From positions 1 to 34,332 of the forward strand of contig CANRGP010000017.1 of assembly GCA_947630085.1 (NCBI GenBank): a stretch of DNA of 34,332 nt. Reading direction: 5' to 3'. Each line of letters opens with the position of its first letter. The first letter of the stretch is position 1. The notes under the pieces were generated by a model that saw only the letters and a program-made list of their open reading frames with translations, did not search any database and was not told the DNA's origin. This DNA is from an uncultured Lachnospiraceae bacterium (GTDB taxonomy: Bacteria; Bacillota; Clostridia; Lachnospirales; Lachnospiraceae). Both the position numbers and the translations under genes were made by a program. Positions 13,790 to 22,750 of this stretch are shown one piece after another.

Positions 13790-15622
13790 TCAGATTTCTT
13801 TTCGGCAGACGGTATCGCTCCCGGAGCCGTACCGTATCTTTTCAAATTCCTCCCGGTCAAGGAACGGCGCCATATCGTCAAGCGACGGTGATACGATGCG
13901 CCCGTCAGGGAGCACCCTGGAGGAGGACTTGGGTGCAAAGTTCTGTTCCGGATCCACCACGGCCTCGCAGATACAGGGGCCGTCACAGTTAAGCGCCTCC
14001 TCGAGCACGGGTCCGCAGTTTTCCTCACTGTCCAGCATGAAATATGCAAGTCCGAACGCCTGGGCCAGCTTTCCGAAATCCGGGAACCCGACGCCGCTTT
14101 CCGGGTCGATGCCGATCAGGGGCGGTTGGAAGAGGTTTCTCTGCGTCTGGCGGATCGAATGGTACCCGTTGTTGTTAAGGACTATGATCTTCACATTCAG
14201 GCGGTTGTGGGCAATGGTGGCCAGCTCCTGGAGGTTCATCATGATGCTTCCGTCGCCGTCGATGCAGACGGTCCTTCGGCTGTTGTCGGAGACCGCCACG
14301 CCGAGGGCGGCCGGAAGCCCGTATCCCATCGCCGCGCATCCGGAATTGGTAAACATCCGCTGCCCCTGCCTGATCTTTGCCGCCTGGAACGTGATCACAC
14401 AGGCGCTTCCGTTTCCGCAGATGATCCTCTCATCCTCCCGGAGCCTGTCAAACAGGCTGTCCATAAAGATATACGGATTGACAGGACCGCCGTCCCGCCT
14501 GTGATAATCCGGCAGCGCCGCCGGATACGTCTTCATCAGGCTGCGGCACCAGACCACCCAGGCTTCATGCTTCTTCTGCGGCTCATAGTCCGCCGCCAAG
14601 AGACGCCCGATCAGATCCTTTACATCGGCGTTTACCGGCATATCGGGACGCACCGTGGGTTTTAAGAGCTCCCGCGGATCAATATCCACGATGATCTTAT
14701 ATGCGTTCTTTGCAAAATCAAAATGGTTGTATCCAATCATACGGATGTTCAGCCGGCATCCCAGGCTCAAAAGCAGATCGCAGTTCTGCACCGCGAAATT
14801 TCCCGGACGCGTTCCCACAGTCCCGGGCATCCCCGCAAAATACGGATTATCATAGGCCACCGTATCATTGGCGTTCCAGGCGGTAACGACCGGGATCCGG
14901 AGCTTTTCTATCAGCCGCAAAAGCCCGTCCTCCGCATCGCCCAGGCGGATCCCCGTTCCCGCTAACAGAAGAGGCGAGCGGGCCTCGCGGATCTTTTCGA
15001 GAATGGCCTGCACCGTATCGTCCGTGAGCTCCGGAAGCTTCCGGGATTCCTCCGCGGCCGGGTCAAAATGGACCAGCTCCTCCGTCTCCACCACCGCCCC
15101 CTGGACATCCAGGGGCACATCGATCCAACCCGGCCCGCCCCTGCCGTCAAGCGCCAGGTAGAGGGCCTTCTCCAGATGGTAAGCGCAGCGGGCGGGATCC
15201 GTCATCATCACCGCATATTTCGTCATGTTGGACACCGAGCGGATAATGTCAAATTCCTGGTCCCCCAGCTGACGGAGCCCAAGCTCCGGACACGACCAGA
15301 CCGTCGTTTCGCGCTTCACCTGCCCGGACAGCACAAACATGGGGATGGAATCCAGCCAGCCGCCCATAACCCCGGTAATGGCGTTGGTCCCGCCGGGTCC
15401 GCTGGTCACGCAGACCGCCGCCAGGCGTCCGGTCATACGGGTATATGCCTCCGCCGCGATGGCGCACGCCTGCTCGTGGTGGTTGAAAATGCACCGCAGT
15501 CCCTCCTGGTGGCCTATGGCGTCATCCAGGTGCATCGCGCCCCCTCCGGTAACCATAAAGCAGTCCGTAATGCCGTGCTCCTTCAAAAAAAGTGAAATGT
15601 ATTTCGCAACTTTTATTTTCAT
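13790..15622 (-). CDS. Acetolactate-synthase-like ThDP-dependent enzyme (610 aa)
   Basis: Full-length three-domain ThDP enzyme. The N-terminal Pyr domain carries the catalytic Glu in NHHEQACAIAAEAY (Glu50). It is followed by TSGPGGTNAITGV, a central Rossmann-like domain, and the PP domain with the ThDP motif GDGSIMMNLQELATIAHN...NNNGY. It resembles IlvB, but no small regulatory subunit is present and the neighbours are an aldolase, a HAD phosphatase and an SDR. That suggests a specialised carboligase or decarboxylase, for example a two-carbon transfer from pyruvate onto a keto-sugar as known for YerE in yersiniose synthesis. This role is inference. The start is ATG directly after a GAGAGG-type site; the spacing to both neighbours is short (16 and 39 nt). 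Confidence 0.87.
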   Translation of the reverse strand: MKIKVAKYISLFLKEHGITDCFMVTGGGAMHLDDAIGHQEGLRCIFNHHEQACAIAAEAYTRMTGRLAAVCVTSGPGGTNAITGVMGGWLDSIPMFVLSGQVKRETTVWSCPELGLRQLGDQEFDIIRSVSNMTKYAVMMTDPARCAYHLEKALYLALDGRGGPGWIDVPLDVQGAVVETEELVHFDPAAEESRKLPELTDDTVQAILEKIREARSPLLLAGTGIRLGDAEDGLLRLIEKLRIPVVTAWNANDTVAYDNPYFAGMPGTVGTRPGNFAVQNCDLLLSLGCRLNIRMIGYNHFDFAKNAYKIIVDIDPRELLKPTVRPDMPVNADVKDLIGRLLAADYEPQKKHEAWVVWCRSLMKTYPAALPDYHRRDGGPVNPYIFMDSLFDRLREDERIICGNGSACVITFQAAKIRQGQRMFTNSGCAAMGYGLPAALGVAVSDNSRRTVCIDGDGSIMMNLQELATIAHNRLNVKIIVLNNNGYHSIRQTQRNLFQPPLIGIDPESGVGFPDFGKLAQAFGLAYFMLDSEENCGPVLEEALNCDGPCICEAVVDPEQNFAPKSSSRVLPDGRIVSPSLDDMAPFLDREEFEKIRYGSGSDTVCRKEI

Positions 15623-15661
15623 GGTCTTTCACCTCTCCCGTATCGTTTTCCCGGTCCTGCC

Positions 15662-16351
15662 TCACGCGCCGCAGAGCAGGCCGAGGATATCCGACGGTTT
15701 TTCCGCGATCCCCACATTGGGCACGCCGTCCAGGTCCTTCGCCTCACGGAAGCCGAATCCGTAGGTCACCGCCAGGAAATCCACCCCCAGCTTCGCGGCC
15801 CCCTCCGCGTCGTGCACGGTGTCTCCTATCATCACCACGCGGCGCAGATCCGTCACTCCGGCTTCGGCGATGCACATTCGGATGATATCCTGTTTCTTCA
15901 GCCGGTTCTCATGATCCGCTCCGTGCATGACCTTCATATATTTCCCGAAGCCGTAATGTTCAAGGAGCGTCACCGCGTAATCCTCCCGCTTGTAGGTAGC
16001 CACGGCCGGAACGATGCCCCGATCCAGAAGCCCCCGGCAGAGGTCATAGATCCCCTCATACGGTCTGGCCTTCAGAAGATCCACATCCTTGTAGCGGTCG
16101 CGAAAAACCGTGGCGATCTCCTGGAGGACGGGGCCCGACAGGCCGTAGGCCGCCGCAAAGGAATCCTGGATCGGCGGCCCGATAAAGGCAGCCAGACGCT
16201 CCTCGGAAAGCATGGGATATCCCATCTTTTCGATGGTGTACCGGGCAGCGGCCAGCACCCCCTCCGTTGTGTCCAGAAGCGTGCCGTCCAGATCAAAGAC
16301 CGCCGCGTCATACCGCCCTCCCCCGCGGATCTTTTTCTCATTTTCCGTCAT
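15662..16351 (-). CDS. HAD-superfamily hydrolase, phosphoglycolate phosphatase-like (229 aa)
   Basis: HAD motif I is FDLDGTLLDTT (nucleophile Asp20, acid Asp22), motif II is in VATYK (Thr in place of the common Ser), and motif IV is VMIGDTVHDAEGA. A helical C1 cap lies between I and II (MGYPMLSEERLAAFIGPP), as in the Gph/PGP branch. The protein is typical in length and soluble. Placed between the aldolase (24 nt upstream) and the ThDP gene (39 nt downstream), it likely dephosphorylates an intermediate of the cassette's pathway. GAGAGGAAAC precedes the ATG. The substrate cannot be read from the sequence. Confidence 0.88.
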   Translation of the reverse strand: MTENEKKIRGGGRYDAAVFDLDGTLLDTTEGVLAAARYTIEKMGYPMLSEERLAAFIGPPIQDSFAAAYGLSGPVLQEIATVFRDRYKDVDLLKARPYEGIYDLCRGLLDRGIVPAVATYKREDYAVTLLEHYGFGKYMKVMHGADHENRLKKQDIIRMCIAEAGVTDLRRVVMIGDTVHDAEGAAKLGVDFLAVTYGFGFREAKDLDGVPNVGIAEKPSDILGLLCGA

Positions 16352-16375
16352 TTTCTGTTTCCTCTCCCGCCGTTT

Positions 16376-17986
16376 TCAGCACGTTTTTTCTTCCGGTACC
16401 TCATAGCGTGTATCCGTCAGAAAAGTCACCCGGATCCGGTCCCGGATCCCGCTCAGGAAATCGCGGATATAGCGGTTCAGATACCGGGCCTTGCTCTTCA
16501 CAAAATCATACTCCATATCCATGTTGTGATAATTGTCCGTCTCGCTGGAATAGCCGTCAAATCCGGCAAGGGATACTTCGGTGCACCCCACCGAGATCAG
16601 TGTTTTCAGGAGCATGACCAGAGAGTTGTCCGGGATCTCCTCCCCCGCGTCGATCAGGCTGCTGTAATTCAGCGTATAGTCAAACGCGTCCTCGCTTGTC
16701 CCGGTCACGTTGGATGTGGCGATCACACGGTATCTCTCCTGGCTGAGCCGGGTAGCCAAATGCAGATAGCGCTTGGAATTGCTCAGAAAAATGTATTCCG
16801 GACGGAAATCCTCCGGCACATAATTGATGGAGATCACGACCGGATCGTTTTCCCGCAGATATCTCCGGATCCGGTCCTGCTGGGTCTTTACCGTCACGCC
16901 CGGCCCGATGACCAGGATCTTTTTCCCGGCCAGGGCAGCCTTGAGGCGCTTCCGGTCGGTCTCGTCGTTGACCTCGTTTTTCTGATATTCCACATACAGC
17001 TGCTCGATATAGTTTTTGTCGTAGAGCAGCTTCTTTTCACCCTCCAGCTTCCGGAGCACCGCCAGGATGGATTTGACGGACAGGGTCCTCTTGTCCATCA
17101 GATAGGCCACATAGTTGGGATGGCAGTCGCTGGACGCGGCAATGTAGTAGAACATATTGTAGCCCCAGCTGGCCGGATGGTAAAACTGGGACAGGCTGGA
17201 GTCGATCGCCTCCAGGATCTGGCTGATATGGTAGCGCTTGCCGAGCACATTGTTCATGTGCATGGCGATCAGCTCGATCGGCGCATTTCCGGCGCTTTTT
17301 CCCATACCATAGATCGTTCCGTCCACCACCATCGTCCTCTGCGTCTCCATGGACAGCATTGCGATGCAGTTCGCATAGCCCATCTGAAAATTGTTGTGGG
17401 CATGATAACCGAGTCCGATCTCCGGATCCAGGTGCTCGTCGAGCAGACGAAAATAATGCATCAGATTATTCTGGTGCATCAGGCCATAGGTATCCACCAT
17501 GGATACGGCATAGGGTCTGACCTCGTTAGCCAGCCGGATCAGATCCATCATCTCCTCATCGCTGTAGCTGGTCACGCTTACCAGCTGGGCGAAGACCTTG
17601 TAGCCGAGCTCCTTGAGCCGGCTGCAGAACTCCAGCGCCGGACGGCGCAGATGCTTTTTGAAGATCACCCGGATCCCGTCAAGATAGCTTTCCCGGCAGG
17701 GCTGGATCTGTCCGATCCCGCAGGTCCCGTAATCGATCATTCCCACGACCGTCGCCTGCTTCCTGTCCAGGCGCCCGTAGATCCTTTCCGCGCTGGCCGT
17801 ATCCGGCATGATGCTCCGATCCATATCGAAAGGACGCCTTTCGTCCAGGAATCCTATCTCGATGATATCCACGCCCGCGTCTACCAGGCGTTCAAAGATG
17901 TTCACCAGATTGTCGTGACCGAATTTCCAGTCGTTCAGGTATCCGCCGTCCCGCAGCGTACAGTCCAAAAGCCTCACATCGCCCAT
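16376..17986 (-). CDS. DRE-TIM (HMGL-like) aldolase domain fused to a Rossmann-like domain (536 aa)
   Basis: The N-terminal ~300 residues form an HMGL/4-hydroxy-2-oxovalerate-aldolase-type barrel. Metal and catalytic residues are in LLDCTLRDGGY (residues 6-16) and in the metal-binding HxH of GYHAHNNFQMG, followed by VDGTIYGMGKSAGNAP. From about residue 355 a second domain starts with KKILVIGPGVTVKTQQDRI, a glycine-rich Rossmann-like fold reminiscent of MptE/DUF115 domains seen in glycan-related proteins. This assignment is tentative. Such fusions occur in surface-polysaccharide loci. The start is MGDVRLLDC, preceded by GGGGAGGAG; the ORF-track start 29 codons upstream overlaps topB. It probably makes or breaks a C-C bond with a pyruvate-like substrate. 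Confidence 0.85.
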   Translation of the reverse strand: MGDVRLLDCTLRDGGYLNDWKFGHDNLVNIFERLVDAGVDIIEIGFLDERRPFDMDRSIMPDTASAERIYGRLDRKQATVVGMIDYGTCGIGQIQPCRESYLDGIRVIFKKHLRRPALEFCSRLKELGYKVFAQLVSVTSYSDEEMMDLIRLANEVRPYAVSMVDTYGLMHQNNLMHYFRLLDEHLDPEIGLGYHAHNNFQMGYANCIAMLSMETQRTMVVDGTIYGMGKSAGNAPIELIAMHMNNVLGKRYHISQILEAIDSSLSQFYHPASWGYNMFYYIAASSDCHPNYVAYLMDKRTLSVKSILAVLRKLEGEKKLLYDKNYIEQLYVEYQKNEVNDETDRKRLKAALAGKKILVIGPGVTVKTQQDRIRRYLRENDPVVISINYVPEDFRPEYIFLSNSKRYLHLATRLSQERYRVIATSNVTGTSEDAFDYTLNYSSLIDAGEEIPDNSLVMLLKTLISVGCTEVSLAGFDGYSSETDNYHNMDMEYDFVKSKARYLNRYIRDFLSGIRDRIRVTFLTDTRYEVPEEKTC

Positions 17987-18032
17987 ATGTCTTCTCCTCC
18001 CCGTGCCGGCGCCCTGCCGTCGCCGGTCCCGT

Positions 18033-20177
18033 CTACTTTCCCGGTTTTTTATAGAACCGTGCCGCCGCTTCAAAACGGTCCCGCAGCCGGTTCCTGTCGT
18101 TCAGGCGCAGAACGCTTCCGGTGCGCCCCGCCACAAAACGTTCCAGTTTTTCCATGTATTCCTCGGATGTGATGCTCCCCTCCGCCACATAAGCCAGTCC
18201 CTTTTCCCAGCTGGCCGTCAGATCCGGATTCAGGAGAGGCCGGATGGAAGCGTCCACCACCTCATATACCAGTTCGCCCAGAAGCGTGGGCGTGATCACC
18301 TGGGTTTTATGATTTAAAGACAGATATTTGATATTGACCAGCTTTTTCAGGATCTCCGCCCGGGTGGCGCTGGTCCCGATACCGCTCCCCCGGATCTGCG
18401 CCCGCAGCTCCTCGTCCTCGATCAGCTGTCCCGCATTCTCCATGGCAAGGATCATCGATCCGGACGAATAGCGCCTGGGCGGCGAAGTCTCTCCTTCTTT
18501 TACGGAAAAGCCCCGGATCTCCAGTTTCATACCCTTTCTGAGCGACGCAAGCATCTTCAGGAACTCCGGATTTTCCAGGTTCCGGCGGTTCCGGTCGGAA
18601 TCACCGGCTTCTCCGCCTTTTTTGCCGGAGGTCTCATCACCCTCGGAGCCGCTCCCGCCGTCCTCTCTGACAGCGCCGTCCCTCTCTTTTTTTCCGTACC
18701 CGCCGGCTACTTTCAGGTATCCCGGCTCCGCAAGCACTTTAAAGGCCGCAAAAAAATGCTCCCCCTTTTCCGTCAGCTCCAGGGAAGTCTTCTGATAGAC
18801 CGCCGCCGGATAAAAAATACTCAGGAACCGCCTGGCGATGATCTCATAGACCCGGACAGCCAGCGGTTTCAGTCCCGGAAGAGCTCCGAATCCCTGTCCC
18901 GTCGGAATGACGGCATAGTGGTCCGTAATCTGTCCGTCATTGACGTAGCGGGTCCTGGCTATGTTCTTGTAGCTCCCCGCCTGCAGGATCTCTCTTGCGA
19001 AATCTCCCAGAGGATCGAAACGGCACAGGCCCTCGATGTTTCTGCGGATCTCCTTTGCCACTGCCGTGGAGAGCACTCTGGCATCCGTTCTGGGATAGGT
19101 GACCAGTTTTTTTTCGTAAAGCTCCTGCACGATCTGCAGCGTCTGGTCGGGGCTGATCTTGAACATCTTGGAACAGTCGTTCTGCAGCTCCGCCAGATTA
19201 TAGAGAAGCGGCGGATTTTTCGTCTCTTTTCTGCGCTCCGTCGCGGACACGACCGCCGTCAGGGAGCGTTCCGTCTGTCCCGCTCCGTCCGCCGTACCGG
19301 GAAAACCGGCGGCGTCCGCCCCGGCGCCTGTCTGTCCTCCGGACAGATACGCGATCAGCTCCTCCGCTGTCCTTCTCTCCCGAAAGCCGTTGTCTTTATA
19401 TAAAGCCGGCGTACCGAAATATCTCGATCCCTCCACGCAGCGCCATTCCCCGTCAAACTCCTGTCCTTTCCCGCCGAAGGTCCCGATCACCCGATAGAAG
19501 GGCGTCTTCACGAAGGAGCGGATCTCCCGCTCCCTGCGCACGACCATCCCCAGCACACAGGTCATGACGCGGCCCACGCTGACCACGGTACGGTCCCGCT
19601 TCAGAAAACCCGAAAGCTCATTACCGTACCGGAGCGTCAGGAGTCTTGAAAAGTTGATTCCCATCAGATAGTCCTCTTTGGCCCGCAGATAAGCGGAGGC
19701 GGAGAGATTGTCATACTCCGTCCAGTCCTTCGCCTCCCGGATGCCTCTGAGTATCTCCTCCTCGGTCTGGGAATCGATCCAGACGCGCTTTCGCGTCTTG
19801 TCCTTCACGCCGGCCATCTGGTCCACCAGCCGGTAGATATATTCTCCCTCCCGTCCGGAATCGGTACAGATATAGATCACATCCACATCCGGACGGTTCA
19901 GCAGGCCGCTGACAATGCCGAACTGCCTGGCCGTGCTGTCGATGACCTGGTATTTGAATTCCTTCGGAAGAAAAGGCAGCGTCTGAAGGCTCCAGCGCTT
20001 ATACGCCGGATCATACGCCTCCGGATAACTCATGGTTACCAGATGTCCCACGCACCACGTCACAATGGCGTCGTCCGCCTCCTGGTAGCCGTCGAACCGC
20101 CGCCAGTTCTTCTTCAGCGCCGCGGCGAACTGCTGGGCGACGCTTGGCTTTTCCGCGATAAACAGTGATTTTGCCAT
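18033..20177 (-). CDS. topB: DNA topoisomerase III (714 aa)
   Basis: Type IA topoisomerase, which relaxes and decatenates DNA by single-strand passage. The N-terminal TOPRIM domain has FIAEKPSVAQQFA and the acidic motif CTDSGREGEYIYR. The active-site Tyr361 is in LVTYPRTDARVLS. Late motifs IGTSATRAEILKKL and SITSEEYMEKLE complete the core. No C-terminal zinc fingers are seen, as in many Firmicute TopB. Two low-complexity linkers rich in Gly/Ala/Asp/Glu interrupt the core. The gene ends in TAG. It follows galM by 62 nt and precedes the aldolase by 46 nt, so it may share a transcript with them although functionally unrelated. Confidence 0.94.
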   Translation of the reverse strand: MAKSLFIAEKPSVAQQFAAALKKNWRRFDGYQEADDAIVTWCVGHLVTMSYPEAYDPAYKRWSLQTLPFLPKEFKYQVIDSTARQFGIVSGLLNRPDVDVIYICTDSGREGEYIYRLVDQMAGVKDKTRKRVWIDSQTEEEILRGIREAKDWTEYDNLSASAYLRAKEDYLMGINFSRLLTLRYGNELSGFLKRDRTVVSVGRVMTCVLGMVVRREREIRSFVKTPFYRVIGTFGGKGQEFDGEWRCVEGSRYFGTPALYKDNGFRERRTAEELIAYLSGGQTGAGADAAGFPGTADGAGQTERSLTAVVSATERRKETKNPPLLYNLAELQNDCSKMFKISPDQTLQIVQELYEKKLVTYPRTDARVLSTAVAKEIRRNIEGLCRFDPLGDFAREILQAGSYKNIARTRYVNDGQITDHYAVIPTGQGFGALPGLKPLAVRVYEIIARRFLSIFYPAAVYQKTSLELTEKGEHFFAAFKVLAEPGYLKVAGGYGKKERDGAVREDGGSGSEGDETSGKKGGEAGDSDRNRRNLENPEFLKMLASLRKGMKLEIRGFSVKEGETSPPRRYSSGSMILAMENAGQLIEDEELRAQIRGSGIGTSATRAEILKKLVNIKYLSLNHKTQVITPTLLGELVYEVVDASIRPLLNPDLTASWEKGLAYVAEGSITSEEYMEKLERFVAGRTGSVLRLNDRNRLRDRFEAAARFYKKPGK

Positions 20178-20239
20178 GTATTGCTCTGCTCCGTACTGAT
20201 GATTTGCCGTATAGCTTTATCCGCCCCTCCGCGTATCGC

Positions 20240-21295
20240 TCATTCCGCCCCGAACTGATAGACCGTCGTCGTCTTATACTCGTCGCCCGCTTTCAGCACC
20301 GAGGAAGCAAAGCCCGGACAGTTCAGGTTGTTGGGGAAAAACTGGGACTCGAAGCAGTATCCGTACCGGTCATGGTAGGCCGCACCGTTCTTGCCCAGAT
20401 CCGTAGACAGGGAATTCCCCGCGTAGAGCTGCAGTCCCGGAAGATCCGTGTAGACCTCCATGAAACGCCCGCTCTTCGGATCATACGCCCGTGCCGCCAG
20501 GGCCAGCTCGCCCGGCGCATGGTTCAGAACAAAGTTATTGTCGTAGCCGCCGCAGACGGCTACCTGGCGGAAATCGGTGTCGATCTCCGCTCCCAGGGGC
20601 TTCGCGGTGCGAAAATCCAGCGGCGTCCCTTCCACCGGCGCGATCTCCCCTGTGGGGACGCTCCCGTCGTTGGTCACCGTATAGCGGTCCGCGTTGATCC
20701 AGACCAGCTGATCCGTGGCAGGGCCGGAATCGTGGCCGGCCAGATTAAAATAGGCATGGTTTGTCATATTGAACACGGTATCCGAATCACAGACGGCACG
20801 GTATTCGATCCGGAGCGCGTTGTCCTCCGTCAGCGTATAGGTCACCGTGATCCTGGCATTGCCCGGAAATCCCTGGTCCCCGTCGGGGCTGAACAGAGAG
20901 AACGCGGCCGCGGTGCCCAGAGCTGTCTCCTTCACTTCCGCCTCCCACCTCCGGAAACGGTAATAATCCGGCCCGCTGTGAAGGTTGCTGCTGCCGTTGT
21001 TCCGCGAAAGCCGGTAGGTCACGCCGTTTAACGTAAACTGCGCGCCTCCGATCCGGTTGGCATTGCGGCCGACGATCTCGCCCATATGCCCGGGGTTCAC
21101 CCTGAGCGCCTCCACAGTGTCCACACCCAGAACCACGTCCGCCATCCGTCCGTCCCTGTCCGGCACCTCCATGGTCAGCCACACGGCTCCCATATCCGTA
21201 AACGACGCCGTCGCGCCCGAACCGTTTTTAAGCGTATAGCGGTACACCTCCGAACCGTCGTCCATTTTTCCAAATACTGTCTTCGTATAGCTCAC
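20240..21295 (-). CDS. galM: Aldose 1-epimerase (galactose mutarotase), GTG start (351 aa)
   Basis: Mutarotase interconverting alpha and beta anomers of aldohexoses. Family hallmarks are GRNANRIGGAQFTLNG, then LHSGP, the catalytic His in MTNHAYFNLAG, and the C-terminal catalytic Glu region ESQFFPNNLNCPGF. The start is taken as GTG (VSYTKTVFG) because AAGGAG lies 7 nt upstream; the nearby ATG is out of frame and the ORF-track start about 100 codons upstream crosses the promoter and terminator. It has a near-consensus promoter and probably leads the galM-topB-cassette transcript. Confidence 0.92.
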   Translation of the reverse strand: MSYTKTVFGKMDDGSEVYRYTLKNGSGATASFTDMGAVWLTMEVPDRDGRMADVVLGVDTVEALRVNPGHMGEIVGRNANRIGGAQFTLNGVTYRLSRNNGSSNLHSGPDYYRFRRWEAEVKETALGTAAAFSLFSPDGDQGFPGNARITVTYTLTEDNALRIEYRAVCDSDTVFNMTNHAYFNLAGHDSGPATDQLVWINADRYTVTNDGSVPTGEIAPVEGTPLDFRTAKPLGAEIDTDFRQVAVCGGYDNNFVLNHAPGELALAARAYDPKSGRFMEVYTDLPGLQLYAGNSLSTDLGKNGAAYHDRYGYCFESQFFPNNLNCPGFASSVLKAGDEYKTTTVYQFGAE

Positions 21296-21382
21296 GCCGC
21301 ATCTCCTTATCCGATATAAACCGTATCTTCTCCGCCCCGGCATTTCCATTCCGCCGGAGCGTCCGTTTCGCTTCTGGAATCT

Positions 21383-21411
21383 ATTATATAAAGGTCGGGC
21401 TGCAAATTCAA
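21383..21411 (-). promoter_or_regulatory. Promoter of galM (and probably topB and the cassette)
   Basis: Minus-strand TTGAAT, a 17-bp spacer and a perfect TATAAT lie about 90 bp before the GTG start. No other convincing promoter is seen between here and 12.7 kb, so the genes to 12763 may be one transcript. Confidence 0.75.
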
Positions 21412-21427
21412 GTGAATTCCATAAAAT

Positions 21428-21478
21428 AGGGGCTGTGAAAAAAGCAGAGCACCCCGGCTCCCTTTCTTCACAGCCCCT
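21428..21478 (-). terminator. Terminator after asd
   Basis: A 12-bp perfect inverted repeat, AGGGGCTGTGAA / TTCACAGCCCCT, encloses a second small hairpin (GAGC-CGGGGT-GCTC) that is followed on the minus strand by six T's. It lies just past asd and before the galM promoter. Confidence 0.75.
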
Positions 21479-21555
21479 CCGGTTTCGGGCCGTATGAAAT
21501 ATCCGCCGCCCGGGCGGAACGCCTTTGATCCCGGCGGGACGGGCGCGGCATACGG

Positions 21556-22641
21556 TTATTTCGCGGAAATGTATCCCTGCGCCGTCAGAAGCTCCGCGCA
21601 CAGCACGGCTCCGCCCGCGGCGCCGCGGATCGTATTGTGAGACAGGCCCACAAACTTGTAATCATAGATCGTATCCTCGCGCAGACGCCCCACAGACACG
21701 CCCATGCCGTTCTCGTAGTCCACGTCCAGAGCGATCTGGGGCCGGTCGTTCTCCTCCATATAGCGGAGGAACTGCTTCGGAGCGCTGGGGAGCCCGAGTT
21801 TCTGAGGAAGCCCGGAAAATGTGTTCAGTTTTTCGATCAGCTGCGCCTTCTCGGGTTTTTTGCGGAACTTAACAAATACGGCCGCCGTATGTCCGTTGAG
21901 TATGGGCACGCGCAGACACTGGCAGGTGATGCGCGGCTCGGACGCCTTCACGATCACTCCGTTTTCGATCTTTCCCCACAGGCGCAGAGGCTCCTGCTCG
22001 CTCTTTTCCTCCTCGCCGGAAATAAAGGGGATCAGATTGCCCACCATCTCGGGCCAGTCCTTAAATGTCTTGCCGGCCCCGGAAATAGCCTGGTAGGTAG
22101 TGGCCGCCACCTCATAGGGCTCGAATTCCCTCCATGCCGTCAGTACCGGCGCGTAGCTCTGGATGGAACAGTTGGGTTTTACCGCCACAAACCCGCGCTC
22201 CGTCCCCAGACGCCTGCGCTGATATTCGATAACTGCGGCGTGCTCGGGATTGATCTCCGGAATCATCATGGGCACGTCCGGTGTCCAGCGGTGGGCGCTG
22301 TTGTTGGAAACCACGGGCGTCTCCGTCTTCGCGTAGGCTTCTTCGATCGCGCGGATCTCATCCTTGCTCATATCCACGGCGCTGAAAACAAAATCCACCT
22401 CCGACGCCACGCTCTCCACTTCATTTACATTGCGGACCACCATATTGCGAACGGCCTCGGGCATAGGGGTATCGAGCTTCCAGCGTCCGCCTATGGCTTC
22501 CTCATAGGTCTTTCCCGCAGAGCGGGGGCTGGCCGCAACGCTGGTTACCTCGAACCAGGGATGCTTCTCCAAAAGTGTGATAAAACGCTGCCCTACCATT
22601 CCCGTAGCGCCTAATACGCCGACTTTCAGCTTCTTTTCCAT
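21556..22641 (-). CDS. asd: Aspartate-semialdehyde dehydrogenase (361 aa)
   Basis: Reduces aspartyl phosphate to aspartate semialdehyde, the branch point to lysine/diaminopimelate, threonine and methionine. The NADP-binding motif is GVLGATGMVGQRF (residues 8-20), the catalytic Cys is in KPNCSIQSY, and the active-site His region is in ILNGHTAAVFVKF. The length and the QAISGAGK segment fit the archaeal/fungal-like ASADH branch found in many anaerobes. AGGAG precedes the ATG. It is monocistronic here, with its own promoter and terminator, and no lysine riboswitch in its short leader. Confidence 0.95.
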   Translation of the reverse strand: MEKKLKVGVLGATGMVGQRFITLLEKHPWFEVTSVAASPRSAGKTYEEAIGGRWKLDTPMPEAVRNMVVRNVNEVESVASEVDFVFSAVDMSKDEIRAIEEAYAKTETPVVSNNSAHRWTPDVPMMIPEINPEHAAVIEYQRRRLGTERGFVAVKPNCSIQSYAPVLTAWREFEPYEVAATTYQAISGAGKTFKDWPEMVGNLIPFISGEEEKSEQEPLRLWGKIENGVIVKASEPRITCQCLRVPILNGHTAAVFVKFRKKPEKAQLIEKLNTFSGLPQKLGLPSAPKQFLRYMEENDRPQIALDVDYENGMGVSVGRLREDTIYDYKFVGLSHNTIRGAAGGAVLCAELLTAQGYISAK

Positions 22642-22676
22642 AACTTATCTCCTCGCCTTCCTGTAACATCTCACCT

Positions 22677-22705
22677 ATCCTACACAAAACTTTCGGAAAA
22701 GTCAA
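22677..22705 (-). promoter_or_regulatory. Promoter of asd
   Basis: Minus-strand TTGACT, a 17-bp spacer and TAGGAT. The start point falls only about 30 nt before the asd ATG. Confidence 0.78.
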
Positions 22706-22750
22706 TAGGAATTCGCAAGAAAAATACATTTGTACGCGTATGGCGAACAT

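Noticed and set aside
15812-18172. 786-aa plus-strand ORF
   Set aside because: Antisense to the HAD and aldolase genes; no ribosome site or recognisable domain. Shadow frame.
21637-22614. 325-aa plus-strand ORF over asd
   Set aside because: The minus strand encodes a full-length aspartate-semialdehyde dehydrogenase with intact catalytic Cys; this is its shadow.
22642-22676. Lysine riboswitch before asd
   Set aside because: The leader is about 30 nt, far too short for this riboswitch.
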